Source of the DNA: Chryseosolibacter sp964393795
Lineage (GTDB): Bacteria; Bacteroidota; Bacteroidia; Cytophagales; Cyclobacteriaceae
Direction of reading: 5' to 3'
NCBI GenBank assembly: GCA_964393795.1
Contig: CAYMWA010000205.1
Span: forward strand, 1-5,548
Length of the DNA stretch: 5,548 bases
The notes beneath the pieces were generated by a model. That model was not told the origin of the DNA and searched no databases. It worked only from the letters and a program-made list of their open reading frames with translations. Each line of letters starts with the position of its first letter. Position 1 is the first letter of the stretch. Positions 1 through 5,522 of the stretch are shown here, piece by piece. Position numbers and translations under genes: made by a program.

Positions 1-61
1 TTCCGCCACGCGCATTCCGGAGTGTGGCAATTTTGTTAATATTGACGCTGAGTCTGGTCAC
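1..61 (-). CDS. pdxJ: Pyridoxine 5'-phosphate synthase PdxJ, N-terminal fragment (gene runs off the left edge)
   Basis: PdxJ condenses 1-deoxy-D-xylulose 5-phosphate with 3-amino-2-oxopropyl phosphate to give pyridoxine 5'-phosphate, the last ring-forming step of DXP-dependent vitamin B6 synthesis in the cytoplasm. Only the first 20 codons are inside the window. They read MTRLSVNINKIATLRNARGG, which matches the conserved PdxJ N-terminus (VNIDHIATLRNARG in E. coli, recalled from knowledge of the family). The start is GTG at 61-59. In this frame an upstream stop lies at 115-113, and no ATG or TTG occurs between it and the GTG, so GTG is the only candidate. The positions that are Asp-His in E. 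coli are Asn-Lys here, which I recall as usual for Bacteroidota PdxJ. The gene is divergent from the plus-strand run. The family is about 240 residues, so roughly nine tenths of the protein is missing from view. Confidence 0.9.
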   Translation of the reverse strand, partial: MTRLSVNINKIATLRNARGG

Positions 62-73
62 GGAAAATTGTTT

Positions 74-102
74 TTGGATAACGCTAAACGCTGCAAATTT
101 TG
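74..102 (+). promoter_or_regulatory. Candidate Bacteroidota promoter for the YqeY-cvpA genes
   Basis: A TTG at 74-76 (the -33 element), an 18-base spacer and AAATTTTG at 95-102 fit the Bacteroidota pattern TTG-N17-23-TAnnTTTG, with one mismatch in the fixed bases (A for the first T). Transcription would start near 109, leaving a leader of about 22 bases before the ATG at 131. No experimental support is available. Confidence 0.4.
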
Positions 103-125
103 TTTGAAAAAATCATAACAGCAAA
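94..125 (-). promoter_or_regulatory. Candidate divergent promoter for pdxJ
   Basis: On the minus strand, TTTG (plus positions 125-122), a 20-base spacer and AAAATTTG (101-94) resemble the Bacteroidota -33 and -7 elements with one mismatch. Transcription would start near 87, about 26 bases before the GTG start. Its -7 box overlaps almost completely the -7 box of the plus-strand promoter, because the sequence CAAATTTTG is close to self-complementary. Confidence 0.3.
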
Positions 126-130
126 AGCTC

Positions 131-583
131 ATGAGCCTAAAACAAGAAATTGACAATGATATCCGCAAAGCCATGCTGGCAAAAAACAAGGGCGAACTTG
201 ACGCTTTGCGCAGCATAAAGTCGCTCATTCTCCTGGCCGAAACCGAGAAGGGTGCAACGGGAGAGGTCAGTCGTGAAGCGGAAAACAAGTTGTTGATGAA
301 GGCGGCCAAACAACGCAAGGAGTCGGCCGACATCTTTGAACAGCAGGGAAGAAAAGACCTTGCCGACAAGGAATTGTTGCAACTGGAAGTGATCAATCGC
401 TATTTGCCAAAACAATTGTCAGAGGCGGAAGTCGAAAAAGAACTCGCCGCGGTGATCCAGGAGGTGGGTGCAACGGGGCCCCAGGACATGGGTAAGGTGA
501 TGGGGGTAGCTTCGAAGAAACTGGCGGGACAGGCAGACGGCAAGCGGATCGCCGAGGTGGTCAGGAAACTGCTTTCGTCTTGA
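131..583 (+). CDS. GatB/YqeY domain-containing protein (YqeY family)
   Basis: This is a complete 150-residue cytoplasmic protein of the YqeY family, made of two helical parts. YqeY resembles the C-terminal tail domain of the GatB subunit of Asp-tRNA(Asn)/Glu-tRNA(Gln) amidotransferase, which contacts tRNA. The role of free-standing YqeY proteins is not settled. Family hallmarks are visible in order: ALRSIKSLILLAETEKG (25-41), KAAKQRKESADIFEQQGRKD (58-77), a KE-LEVINRYLPKQLSEAE stretch (80-100), GATGPQDMGKVMG (113-125) and QADGKRIAEVVRKLL (134-148). The length is normal for the family. ATG at 131 follows an A-rich leader, as is usual in Bacteroidota, which rely little on Shine-Dalgarno pairing. 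Its stop codon overlaps the start of the CvpA gene, so the two are very probably translated together. The family assignment is firm; the function is open. Confidence 0.93.
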   Translation: MSLKQEIDNDIRKAMLAKNKGELDALRSIKSLILLAETEKGATGEVSREAENKLLMKAAKQRKESADIFEQQGRKDLADKELLQLEVINRYLPKQLSEAEVEKELAAVIQEVGATGPQDMGKVMGVASKKLAGQADGKRIAEVVRKLLSS

Positions 584-1080
584 GCACGATCGACATTGCC
601 CTGGTCCTGCTCATCCTTATCGGCGCAGTAAGCGGATACCGGCAGGGATTCCTGATGGCGCTCTTTTCGCTCGCCGCCATCGTGCTCGGCATCCTGGGTG
701 GCTTCGCACTGTTGGGGGAGGCGATGATCCTCCTGTCGGCCGAATTCGGTGTCAGCAAAAGCGTACTTCCCTACGTGGCGTTTGCCGTCGTGTTTATCGC
801 CATTCTGATCGGTGTAAATCTTCTCGGAAAGCTGATCAAATTCTCCATCGACCGGACCTTTCTCGGGCACGTAGACCAGGCGGCAGGGGCCGGCCTCGGT
901 TTGCTGAAAGCGGCCTTCATGTTGAGTGTTTGCCTCTGGATTTTGAACGCGATGGACTTTGACCTGCCCGAAAAATGGACCCAAAACTCCTGGCTGCTGC
1001 CCCGTGTGGAGTCGTTCGCTCCGCAGGTGACCATGTGGCTCAGTGATTATGTGCCCTTTTTTAAAAATGTGTTTACGTAA
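580..1080 (+). CDS. CvpA family inner-membrane protein
   Basis: This is a 166-residue integral membrane protein of the CvpA family, named after the E. coli gene needed for colicin V production. The wider family is linked to envelope homeostasis, but its molecular activity is poorly defined. Four hydrophobic segments are visible at about residues 4-21, 26-46, 63-84 and 102-123. Between segments 3 and 4 is the family's typical DRTFLGHVDQAAGAGLG stretch (91-107), followed by a polar C-terminal tail with no further membrane segment. The start is TTG at 580-582, inside the overlap TTGA with the stop of the YqeY gene (581-583). The resulting N-terminus (STIDIALVLLILIGAVSGYR) is exactly where family members begin, and no nearby in-frame ATG fits. 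Expression therefore probably depends on translational coupling to the upstream gene. Confidence 0.88.
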   Translation: MSTIDIALVLLILIGAVSGYRQGFLMALFSLAAIVLGILGGFALLGEAMILLSAEFGVSKSVLPYVAFAVVFIAILIGVNLLGKLIKFSIDRTFLGHVDQAAGAGLGLLKAAFMLSVCLWILNAMDFDLPEKWTQNSWLLPRVESFAPQVTMWLSDYVPFFKNVFT

Positions 1081-1091
1081 GATTGCCCCCC

Positions 1092-1105
1092 ATAAAAATT
1101 TTTAT
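1092..1105. repeat. Perfect 14-base AT palindrome between cvpA and the hydrolase gene
   Basis: ATAAAAATTTTTAT is a perfect inverted repeat with no loop, located 12 bases after the CvpA stop. It is too short and AT-only to be a convincing terminator hairpin. It could be a protein-binding site or simply an AT-rich promoter region: TTG at 1083-1085 lies 17 bases before TATTCTGG (1103-1110), a poor -7 match with two mismatches. The 68-base gap (1081-1148) holds nothing else that I can support. Confidence 0.3.
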
Positions 1106-1148
1106 TCTGGATTTTTTATGGCTTACTTATCGCTGCTAAAAGTATGTT

Positions 1149-1925
1149 ATGCCCATTTCGGTTAAAGAAGAAAACGGATTCAAATTTGTAGATGAAGGAG
1201 AAGGGCAGGGCCTGTTGTTGCTGCATGGCTTGTTTGGCGCCCTGAGCAACTGGGAAGGGGTGGTCAACCGGTTCAAAAAGAACTTTCGGGTAGTCATTCC
1301 GATGCTTCCGATCTACGAAATGCCGATCAGGGAAGCCGGTCTGGAAGGACTGCGCAAGTTTGTGGAAGATTTTGTTGCCTTCAAAGAGCTGGACAACCTG
1401 ATTATCATGGGAAACAGCCTTGGCGGCCATGTGGCGCTGCTCTACACGCTGGCCAACAAAGACAAAGTAACGAAACTGGTGCTGACAGGCAGTTCAGGGC
1501 TTTTCGAAGACTCCATGGGAGGGTCCTATCCCAAGCGGGGCAACTATGAATACATCCGCGAAAGAGTTGCCTACACCTTTTACGACCCTGCCGTGGCAAC
1601 AAAGGAACTGGTAGATGAAGTATTTGAAACGACACGAAACATTCCGAAGTGCCTTCGTATCGTCGCGATAGCCAAATCGGCACAACGCCACAACGTAGCC
1701 GAGATCGTCACGGAGATCACCATACCGACCCTGTTGGTTTGGGGATTAAACGATACAATTACGCCGCCGGTCGTTGCACATGAGTTTAACCGGTTGATAC
1801 CAAACTCGGAATTAAAATTTATAGACAAATGTTGTCATGCGCCGATGATGGAACATCCTGAACAGTTTAACGACCTCGTGGAAGCCTTTCTGCTCGATGA
1901 AAAAGTGAGGATGGTGCCGGGTTGA
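1149..1925 (+). CDS. Alpha/beta fold hydrolase
   Basis: This is a 258-residue cytoplasmic alpha/beta hydrolase with no signal peptide. The oxyanion-hole motif LLLLHGLFG lies at 22-30. The nucleophile elbow GNSLGG lies at 88-93, with Ser90 as nucleophile. The probable acid is Asp202 in LLVWGLNDTITPP (195-207), and His230 in CCHAPMMEHP completes the triad. A helical cap region spans about 120-187. The substrate cannot be read from the sequence; esters, thioesters or C-C bonds are all possible in this superfamily. The residue before the catalytic histidine is Cys229 where Gly is nearly always found (GH motif), an odd but possibly harmless change. ATG at 1149 is the first in-frame start with a normal N-terminus. 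The gene lies 28 bases upstream of the CBS gene, so the two are probably cotranscribed. Its place near pdxJ and nadK recurs in Bacteroidota as I recall, which suggests a conserved housekeeping role. Confidence 0.92.
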   Translation: MPISVKEENGFKFVDEGEGQGLLLLHGLFGALSNWEGVVNRFKKNFRVVIPMLPIYEMPIREAGLEGLRKFVEDFVAFKELDNLIIMGNSLGGHVALLYTLANKDKVTKLVLTGSSGLFEDSMGGSYPKRGNYEYIRERVAYTFYDPAVATKELVDEVFETTRNIPKCLRIVAIAKSAQRHNVAEIVTEITIPTLLVWGLNDTITPPVVAHEFNRLIPNSELKFIDKCCHAPMMEHPEQFNDLVEAFLLDEKVRMVPG

Positions 1926-1953
1926 TGGTCCCGAGAAATTAAAGGAAAACACT

Positions 1954-2619
1954 ATGATTGCTGAGGATTTAATTAATCACATGATCCCTCCGCTGAAGGC
2001 GAGTGACGATGCACACAAGGCAATCGTCTGGATGGAGGAGTTCCGTTGTAAGCATTTGCCCGTCGTTGACAACGATCATCTGCTCGGCTTTATCTCTGAA
2101 GAAATCATTCTCGAGACCAACGACATTGAAAAAAATGTCGGCGACTTCAACCTCGTCGGTCAGACAAGCTACGTTCATCTCGATACCCATTTTTACGACA
2201 TTCTCAAAGTGGCGACCAATAATAAGCTGCACATGGTCGCGGTACTCAACGAAGATCAACAGTACGCCGGTGTAATCACCGTGCAGGATACGCTCACGTC
2301 TTTTGCTCAAACGGCAGCGGTTCAGATGGCGGGTTCGGTGCTGGTTTTATCGCTGAACTACGCCGACTATTCGCTGGCAGAAATCAGCCGGCTCATTGAA
2401 GAGAACCACGCGAAAATCCTGAGCAGCATCATCAAGGAAGATCCACTCGATCCCGGAAAGATCAGACTGACATTAAAAGTAAATCAGGATGACATGTCTC
2501 GGATCGTCGCCACGCTGGAACGATTCAACTACAAAGTGATTGGGCGCTATCAGGAATCCAAACCCATCGAGAACGAAAAGGAGCGTATCGACATGCTGCT
2601 GCGCTACCTGGATATCTAG
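1954..2619 (+). CDS. CBS domain-pair protein with a C-terminal ACT-like domain
   Basis: This is a 221-residue soluble protein. Residues 1-116 form a tandem CBS pair: MIPPLKASDDAHKAIVWMEE with KHLPVVDN-LLGFISEE (10-50) is the first repeat, and VHLDTHFYDILKVATNN with HMVAVLNE-YAGVITVQD (74-112) is the second. CBS pairs bind adenosine-containing ligands such as AMP, ATP, SAM or NAD. Residues 127-200 (GSVLVLSLNYADYSLAEISR at the start, then IRLTLKVNQDD and a final YKVIGRYQ) look like an ACT-like ligand or dimerisation domain. No catalytic or DNA-binding domain is visible, so a sensor or partner role is the natural inference. AAAGGAAAA (1941-1949) lies just before ATG 1954 and could serve as a ribosome site. 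The gene sits 28 bases after the hydrolase and directly upstream of nadK, which suggests, but does not prove, a link to NAD(P) metabolism. Confidence 0.9.
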   Translation: MIAEDLINHMIPPLKASDDAHKAIVWMEEFRCKHLPVVDNDHLLGFISEEIILETNDIEKNVGDFNLVGQTSYVHLDTHFYDILKVATNNKLHMVAVLNEDQQYAGVITVQDTLTSFAQTAAVQMAGSVLVLSLNYADYSLAEISRLIEENHAKILSSIIKEDPLDPGKIRLTLKVNQDDMSRIVATLERFNYKVIGRYQESKPIENEKERIDMLLRYLDI

Positions 2620-2681
2620 CACCCGTTTTTTACTATAGACAATCCCTTCGTACCTTTATACCCTGCATTTCGTGCCTTCAT

Positions 2682-2695
2682 CATGGCGCGCCATG
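2682..2695. repeat. Perfect 14-base palindrome upstream of nadK
   Basis: CATGGCGCGCCATG is fully self-complementary and lies 32 bases before the nadK start, within the 108-base gap 2620-2727. It could be an operator for a dimeric regulator. A hairpin would need several central bases unpaired to form a loop, leaving a short stem. The only promoter-like piece in the gap is TACCTTTA (2651-2658), one mismatch from TAnnTTTG but with no clear -33 element. The function of the palindrome is unknown. Confidence 0.35.
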
Positions 2696-2727
2696 CCAGG
2701 ATCGAATCAGAACTTCAATGCCCGTAA

Positions 2728-3603
2728 ATGAAAATAGGCGTTCACGGTAAGGATTTTTCGCGTCAATCCGCGCCGTTTATCCATCGTATATTCGAAATCC
2801 TTACGAACCACCAGGCCGAACTCTATGTATCGTCCCGATTCGCTGGATTCCTGAAACAACCTATTTTCAAAGGGCTGTCCTGGAATACGTATCTGCCGAC
2901 CGATTCGCTCGCTTCACTGGATCTCCTCATCAGCATTGGCGGCGACGGCACCCTGCTCGAATCCGTTGCACACGTAGGCAAGACCGAAATTCCCATTCTC
3001 GGCATCAACACCGGCAGGCTGGGTTTCCTCGCCACGATCAGCCGCGATGAGACGGGATGGGCGCTTGAGCAGGTATTGAAGCGATCCTACAGCCTGGACC
3101 AGCGTGCACTGCTCCAGCTCGAAACCGAAAAAGGCCTCTTCGGTCCCATTAACTTCGCGCTCAATGATTTCACCGTCGTGAAAAAAGATACATCGGCCAT
3201 GATCACCATCCACACCTTCATCAACGGCGAATTCCTCAATTCGTATTGGGCGGATGGGTTGATCGTCTCAACACCGACTGGCTCCACAGGCTATTCGCTG
3301 AGCTGCGGGGGTCCGCTGATCTTTCCGCGCTCGGGTAACTTCGTGCTCACACCGGTAAGTCCGCACAACCTTACGGTGCGGCCCATCATTGTCTCCGACA
3401 CCTCCGAAATATCTTTTCAGGTGGAAGGAAGAAGCAAGAAGTTCCTGGTGACACTCGACTCGCGCTTTGCCACCGTAGACAATACGGTCAAGCTGACGAT
3501 CAAGAAAGCAGACTTCAGCGTGAACCTTATTCAATTGGAAGGACAACACTATTTCAAGACCCTGAGACAAAAGTTAAACTGGGGATTAGATATTCGTAAT
3601 TAA
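2728..3603 (+). CDS. nadK: NAD kinase
   Basis: NadK phosphorylates NAD+ to NADP+ with ATP (or polyphosphate in some lineages), the only route to NADP, in the cytoplasm. The 291-residue protein has normal family length and all main motifs. ISIGGDGTLLE is at 68-78, with catalytic Asp73 in GGDGT. GINTGRLGFLA is at 92-102. DGLIVSTPTGSTGYSLSCGG, the NAD-binding and catalytic loop with GSTGY in the form common in Bacteroidota, is at 176-195, and PHNLTVRPIIVSD follows. The usual Asn-Glu of the substrate-binding ALNE motif is Asn146-Asp147 here, a conservative change. The start is well fixed: an in-frame TAA at 2725-2727 abuts ATG 2728, so no longer form exists. A 108-base gap separates it from the CBS gene, and a T-rich 51-base gap leads to the DUF6089 gene downstream. 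Confidence 0.97.
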   Translation: MKIGVHGKDFSRQSAPFIHRIFEILTNHQAELYVSSRFAGFLKQPIFKGLSWNTYLPTDSLASLDLLISIGGDGTLLESVAHVGKTEIPILGINTGRLGFLATISRDETGWALEQVLKRSYSLDQRALLQLETEKGLFGPINFALNDFTVVKKDTSAMITIHTFINGEFLNSYWADGLIVSTPTGSTGYSLSCGGPLIFPRSGNFVLTPVSPHNLTVRPIIVSDTSEISFQVEGRSKKFLVTLDSRFATVDNTVKLTIKKADFSVNLIQLEGQHYFKTLRQKLNWGLDIRN

Positions 3604-3654
3604 TTTTTTTTAATTTTAAAGTTGAATTGTGCCCCACGCGTAACCGGACATTCA

Positions 3655-4722
3655 ATGTCGAAACCTCTTACTTGTTTCTTTTTACTCGCGATATTTCTTT
3701 TCTCGGGGCTTCATGAGGCTTTCGGTCAGATGAATCGGCGCGCCATCCGCAACAACAACAAGCGCTTGATGACGTACCGCGGAATGAAATCGACCTTCAG
3801 CAAGGAGAAGCGGTACATTTCGCTCGGAGTGACGATGAGTGCACTGAATTATTACGGCGACCTGGCGCCGACGCCTGCACGCATAAGCACCGACCTCTCT
3901 TTTACCCGCCCGGCCATCGGTCTCACCGTGTCACAGCGGTTTGGCCCGCAATACTCACTCACCGCCAATCTCATGTACGGCACCCTGAGCGGATCGGATT
4001 TTTCTTCCGCCGACCCCGGCGACGAAGAAAACGGAAGGTACCGCTACTATCGCAACCTGTCGTTCAGAAACCGCATCAAGGAATTGTCCATCGTTGCCAC
4101 ATTCGATCTCTTTCCGAATCAGGAGACCTATATGAGCCGTGCCCGATGGACGCCCTATGCCTTCGCGGGACTTGCCGTTTTCCACCACAATCCACAGGCA
4201 AAGGCGCCCGCTGTCGGACTTGACGGACAGCCGCTTGCGGAAGCGGGGCAGTGGGTGAACCTCCGGGACCTGGGCACGGAAGGACAGTACGCTTCTCTTG
4301 AACCCGAAGATGCCAACTATGGCATCAAGCCGTACAAATTAATCCAACTGGCTATACCAATGGGGATTGGTGTGCGTTTCAAAATACATGAAGTGATGGA
4401 CTTCTCGGCCGAGTTTGCATTTCGGTATTTGTTCACCGACTATATCGACGATGTGAGCCGGAATTACGTTGATTTGGGGGTGCTGGATTCCGACCTGGCA
4501 AGAGCTTTGTCTTACAGAAGTAATGAGCCGACCGTGCCGGATGTCACGCGCGTGCCCAGGGTCGCCCGCAATGGTCAGACCTATAACCTCATTAACGGGT
4601 ATGGGTATGAACACCCGACCAATATGCGGGGACGGGCATCGAATAATGACATCTTTACGGTGACCACCTTTCGCATCTCGTATATAGTGGGAAAGACCAT
4701 GCACCGCGCGAAGTACAGGTAG
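3655..4722 (+). CDS. DUF6089 family outer-membrane beta-barrel protein (long form)
   Basis: This is a secreted, probably outer-membrane, 355-residue protein. I start it at ATG 3655, which gives a classic signal peptide: Lys3, hydrophobic core about 5-19, cleavage after Ala-Phe-Gly24 leaving Gln25. A longer reading from TTG 3622 would put 11 polar residues before the signal and is unlikely. The mature part opens with a basic segment (26-53, rich in Arg, Lys and Asn), then alternating aromatic/hydrophobic strands typical of a small barrel. Motifs shared with the next gene are NYYGDLA (65-71), TPYAFAGLAVF (166-176), AIPMGIGVRFKIH (233-245) and FTDYIDDVS (260-268). It is about 130 residues longer than that neighbour because of the basic N-terminal segment, insertions at about 112-137 and 180-225, and a loop at 275-330. 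DUF6089 includes PorG of the type IX secretion system. Whether this copy does that job is unknown. No terminator is seen before it, so readthrough from nadK is possible. Confidence 0.85.
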   Translation: MSKPLTCFFLLAIFLFSGLHEAFGQMNRRAIRNNNKRLMTYRGMKSTFSKEKRYISLGVTMSALNYYGDLAPTPARISTDLSFTRPAIGLTVSQRFGPQYSLTANLMYGTLSGSDFSSADPGDEENGRYRYYRNLSFRNRIKELSIVATFDLFPNQETYMSRARWTPYAFAGLAVFHHNPQAKAPAVGLDGQPLAEAGQWVNLRDLGTEGQYASLEPEDANYGIKPYKLIQLAIPMGIGVRFKIHEVMDFSAEFAFRYLFTDYIDDVSRNYVDLGVLDSDLARALSYRSNEPTVPDVTRVPRVARNGQTYNLINGYGYEHPTNMRGRASNNDIFTVTTFRISYIVGKTMHRAKYR

Positions 4723-4775
4723 TGCCGCTGTGATGGTCGGCGGGGGAGTAGCAATCCACAATTAAATTTTTTCGG

Positions 4776-5453
4776 ATGAGAATTTTCTGGGCGGCAATGT
4801 TGATCGCGATGGCCTTTTCAGCGCAGGCGCAAAAATCGGAAGTCGGCTTCGGCCTCGGAACTTTCAATTACACCGGCGACCTCGCCCGCAGTTACGATAT
4901 CCTCAATTCAAGGCCCGCCGCCACGGTCTTCTACCGCGCCAATATGAGTAAGGTCGTCAGCCTCCGCGCCGGACTTACAGCCGGTAATGTGGCGGCAAGC
5001 GACAAACGGCCCATTGATGCCTTCGCTGAAAAACGGGACGCCGGATTCAGTATTTTCCTGATGGAGGCCTCGACTGTCATGGAATACCACTTCATGAACT
5101 GGCGGGATGACAAGCACATCATGCGCTTTACACCTTACCTGTTCGGTGGGCTCGGCATCTTCGGTATTTCGGGCAATGAAAATAAGCCGGCATCCTACAG
5201 CAATGTGCAGGGCGTGATCCCGTTCGGCATCGGCGCCAAGTATATCATCCACCCGAAATGGTATGTGGCGCTTGAGCTTGGCGCCCGGAAAACGTTTTTT
5301 GATTACCTCGACAACGTGTCAGCCGGCAGTAACCAGCGGGTTAAGAATTACCAGTACGGCAATCCATACGACAATGACGTGTACTACTTTTTAGGTGTCA
5401 GTCTGACCCGAACATTTTACGACATTCCCTGCCCCACCAACCCTTACAGATAA
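4776..5453 (+). CDS. DUF6089 family outer-membrane beta-barrel protein, PorG-like
   Basis: This is a 225-residue exported protein. Its signal peptide is MRIFWAAMLIAMAFSAQA, with an Ala-Gln-Ala cleavage site leaving Gln19. The mature part has barrel-like alternation and the family motifs GLGTFNYTGDLA (26-37), FTPYLFGGLGIFG (118-130), VIPFGIGAKYIIH (147-159) and FFDYLDNVS (174-182). The last strand (about 202-215, YYFLGVSLTRTFYD) is followed by a short PCPTNPYR tail carrying the only cysteine (219). Its size is close to that of PorG of Porphyromonas gingivalis, an outer-membrane part of the type IX secretion system. The position just upstream of a probable uppS-bamA pair also matches what I recall for PorG. 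The preceding paralogue ends 53 bases upstream, and the AT-rich stretch at 4761-4772 before ATG 4776 is a typical Bacteroidota translation leader. PorG function is inferred, so no symbol is assigned. Confidence 0.87.
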   Translation: MRIFWAAMLIAMAFSAQAQKSEVGFGLGTFNYTGDLARSYDILNSRPAATVFYRANMSKVVSLRAGLTAGNVAASDKRPIDAFAEKRDAGFSIFLMEASTVMEYHFMNWRDDKHIMRFTPYLFGGLGIFGISGNENKPASYSNVQGVIPFGIGAKYIIHPKWYVALELGARKTFFDYLDNVSAGSNQRVKNYQYGNPYDNDVYYFLGVSLTRTFYDIPCPTNPYR

Positions 5454-5493
5454 CCGATTTTCCAACTATTGGCAGGTATCTCCTGTTTAAAGA

Positions 5494-5522
5494 TTTACCT
5501 TGAACTTTTTTACCTAATTTTG
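5494..5522 (+). promoter_or_regulatory. Candidate Bacteroidota promoter for the gene beyond the right edge (probably uppS)
   Basis: TAATTTTG at 5515-5522 is a perfect match to the Bacteroidota -7 element TAnnTTTG. The -33 element is less clear. TTTA at 5494-5497 has a good 17-base spacing but an imperfect sequence, while TTG at 5500-5502 is only 12 bases away. Transcription would start near 5529. The final bases TAAGGAAA (5541-5548) look like the purine-rich leader just before a start codon, so the next gene should begin within a few bases of the window end. GTG at 5530-5532 opens a frame to the edge but would be nearly leaderless. Confidence 0.5.

Noticed and set aside
2..118. Plus-strand open frame from the left edge to a TAA at 116-118, with several cysteines
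   Set aside because: Bases 1-61 are clearly pdxJ on the other strand, and the rest is the divergent promoter region.
58..396. A 112-codon minus-strand open frame over the start of the YqeY gene
   Set aside because: It lies antisense to a well-supported family gene, has no recognisable motif, and its 3' end overlaps the real pdxJ start in another frame.
400..984. A 194-codon minus-strand open frame across the YqeY and CvpA genes
   Set aside because: It is a polar, low-information translation opposite two family genes with strong motifs, so it is a shadow.
3601..3628. T- and A-rich stretch after nadK as a terminator or promoter
   Set aside because: There is no stem before the T run, and the best -7 match (TAAAGTTG, 3617-3624) has a mismatch and no -33 partner.
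3622..3654. N-terminal extension of the long DUF6089 protein from a TTG start
   Set aside because: It would place polar residues ahead of a complete signal peptide that begins at ATG 3655; signal peptides start at the N-terminus.
3736..3746. Second copy of GGCGCGCCAT, also in the palindrome before nadK
   Set aside because: It lies within coding sequence, lacks the palindromic left arm, and is short enough to recur by chance.
4339..4761. A 140-codon minus-strand open frame over the end of the long DUF6089 gene
   Set aside because: No motif is visible, and it is opposite a gene with a signal peptide and conserved family motifs.
5473..5485. Possible terminator hairpin CAGG-TATCT-CCTG after the last gene
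   Set aside because: The stem has only four pairs and only a short T stretch follows, which is too weak to call.
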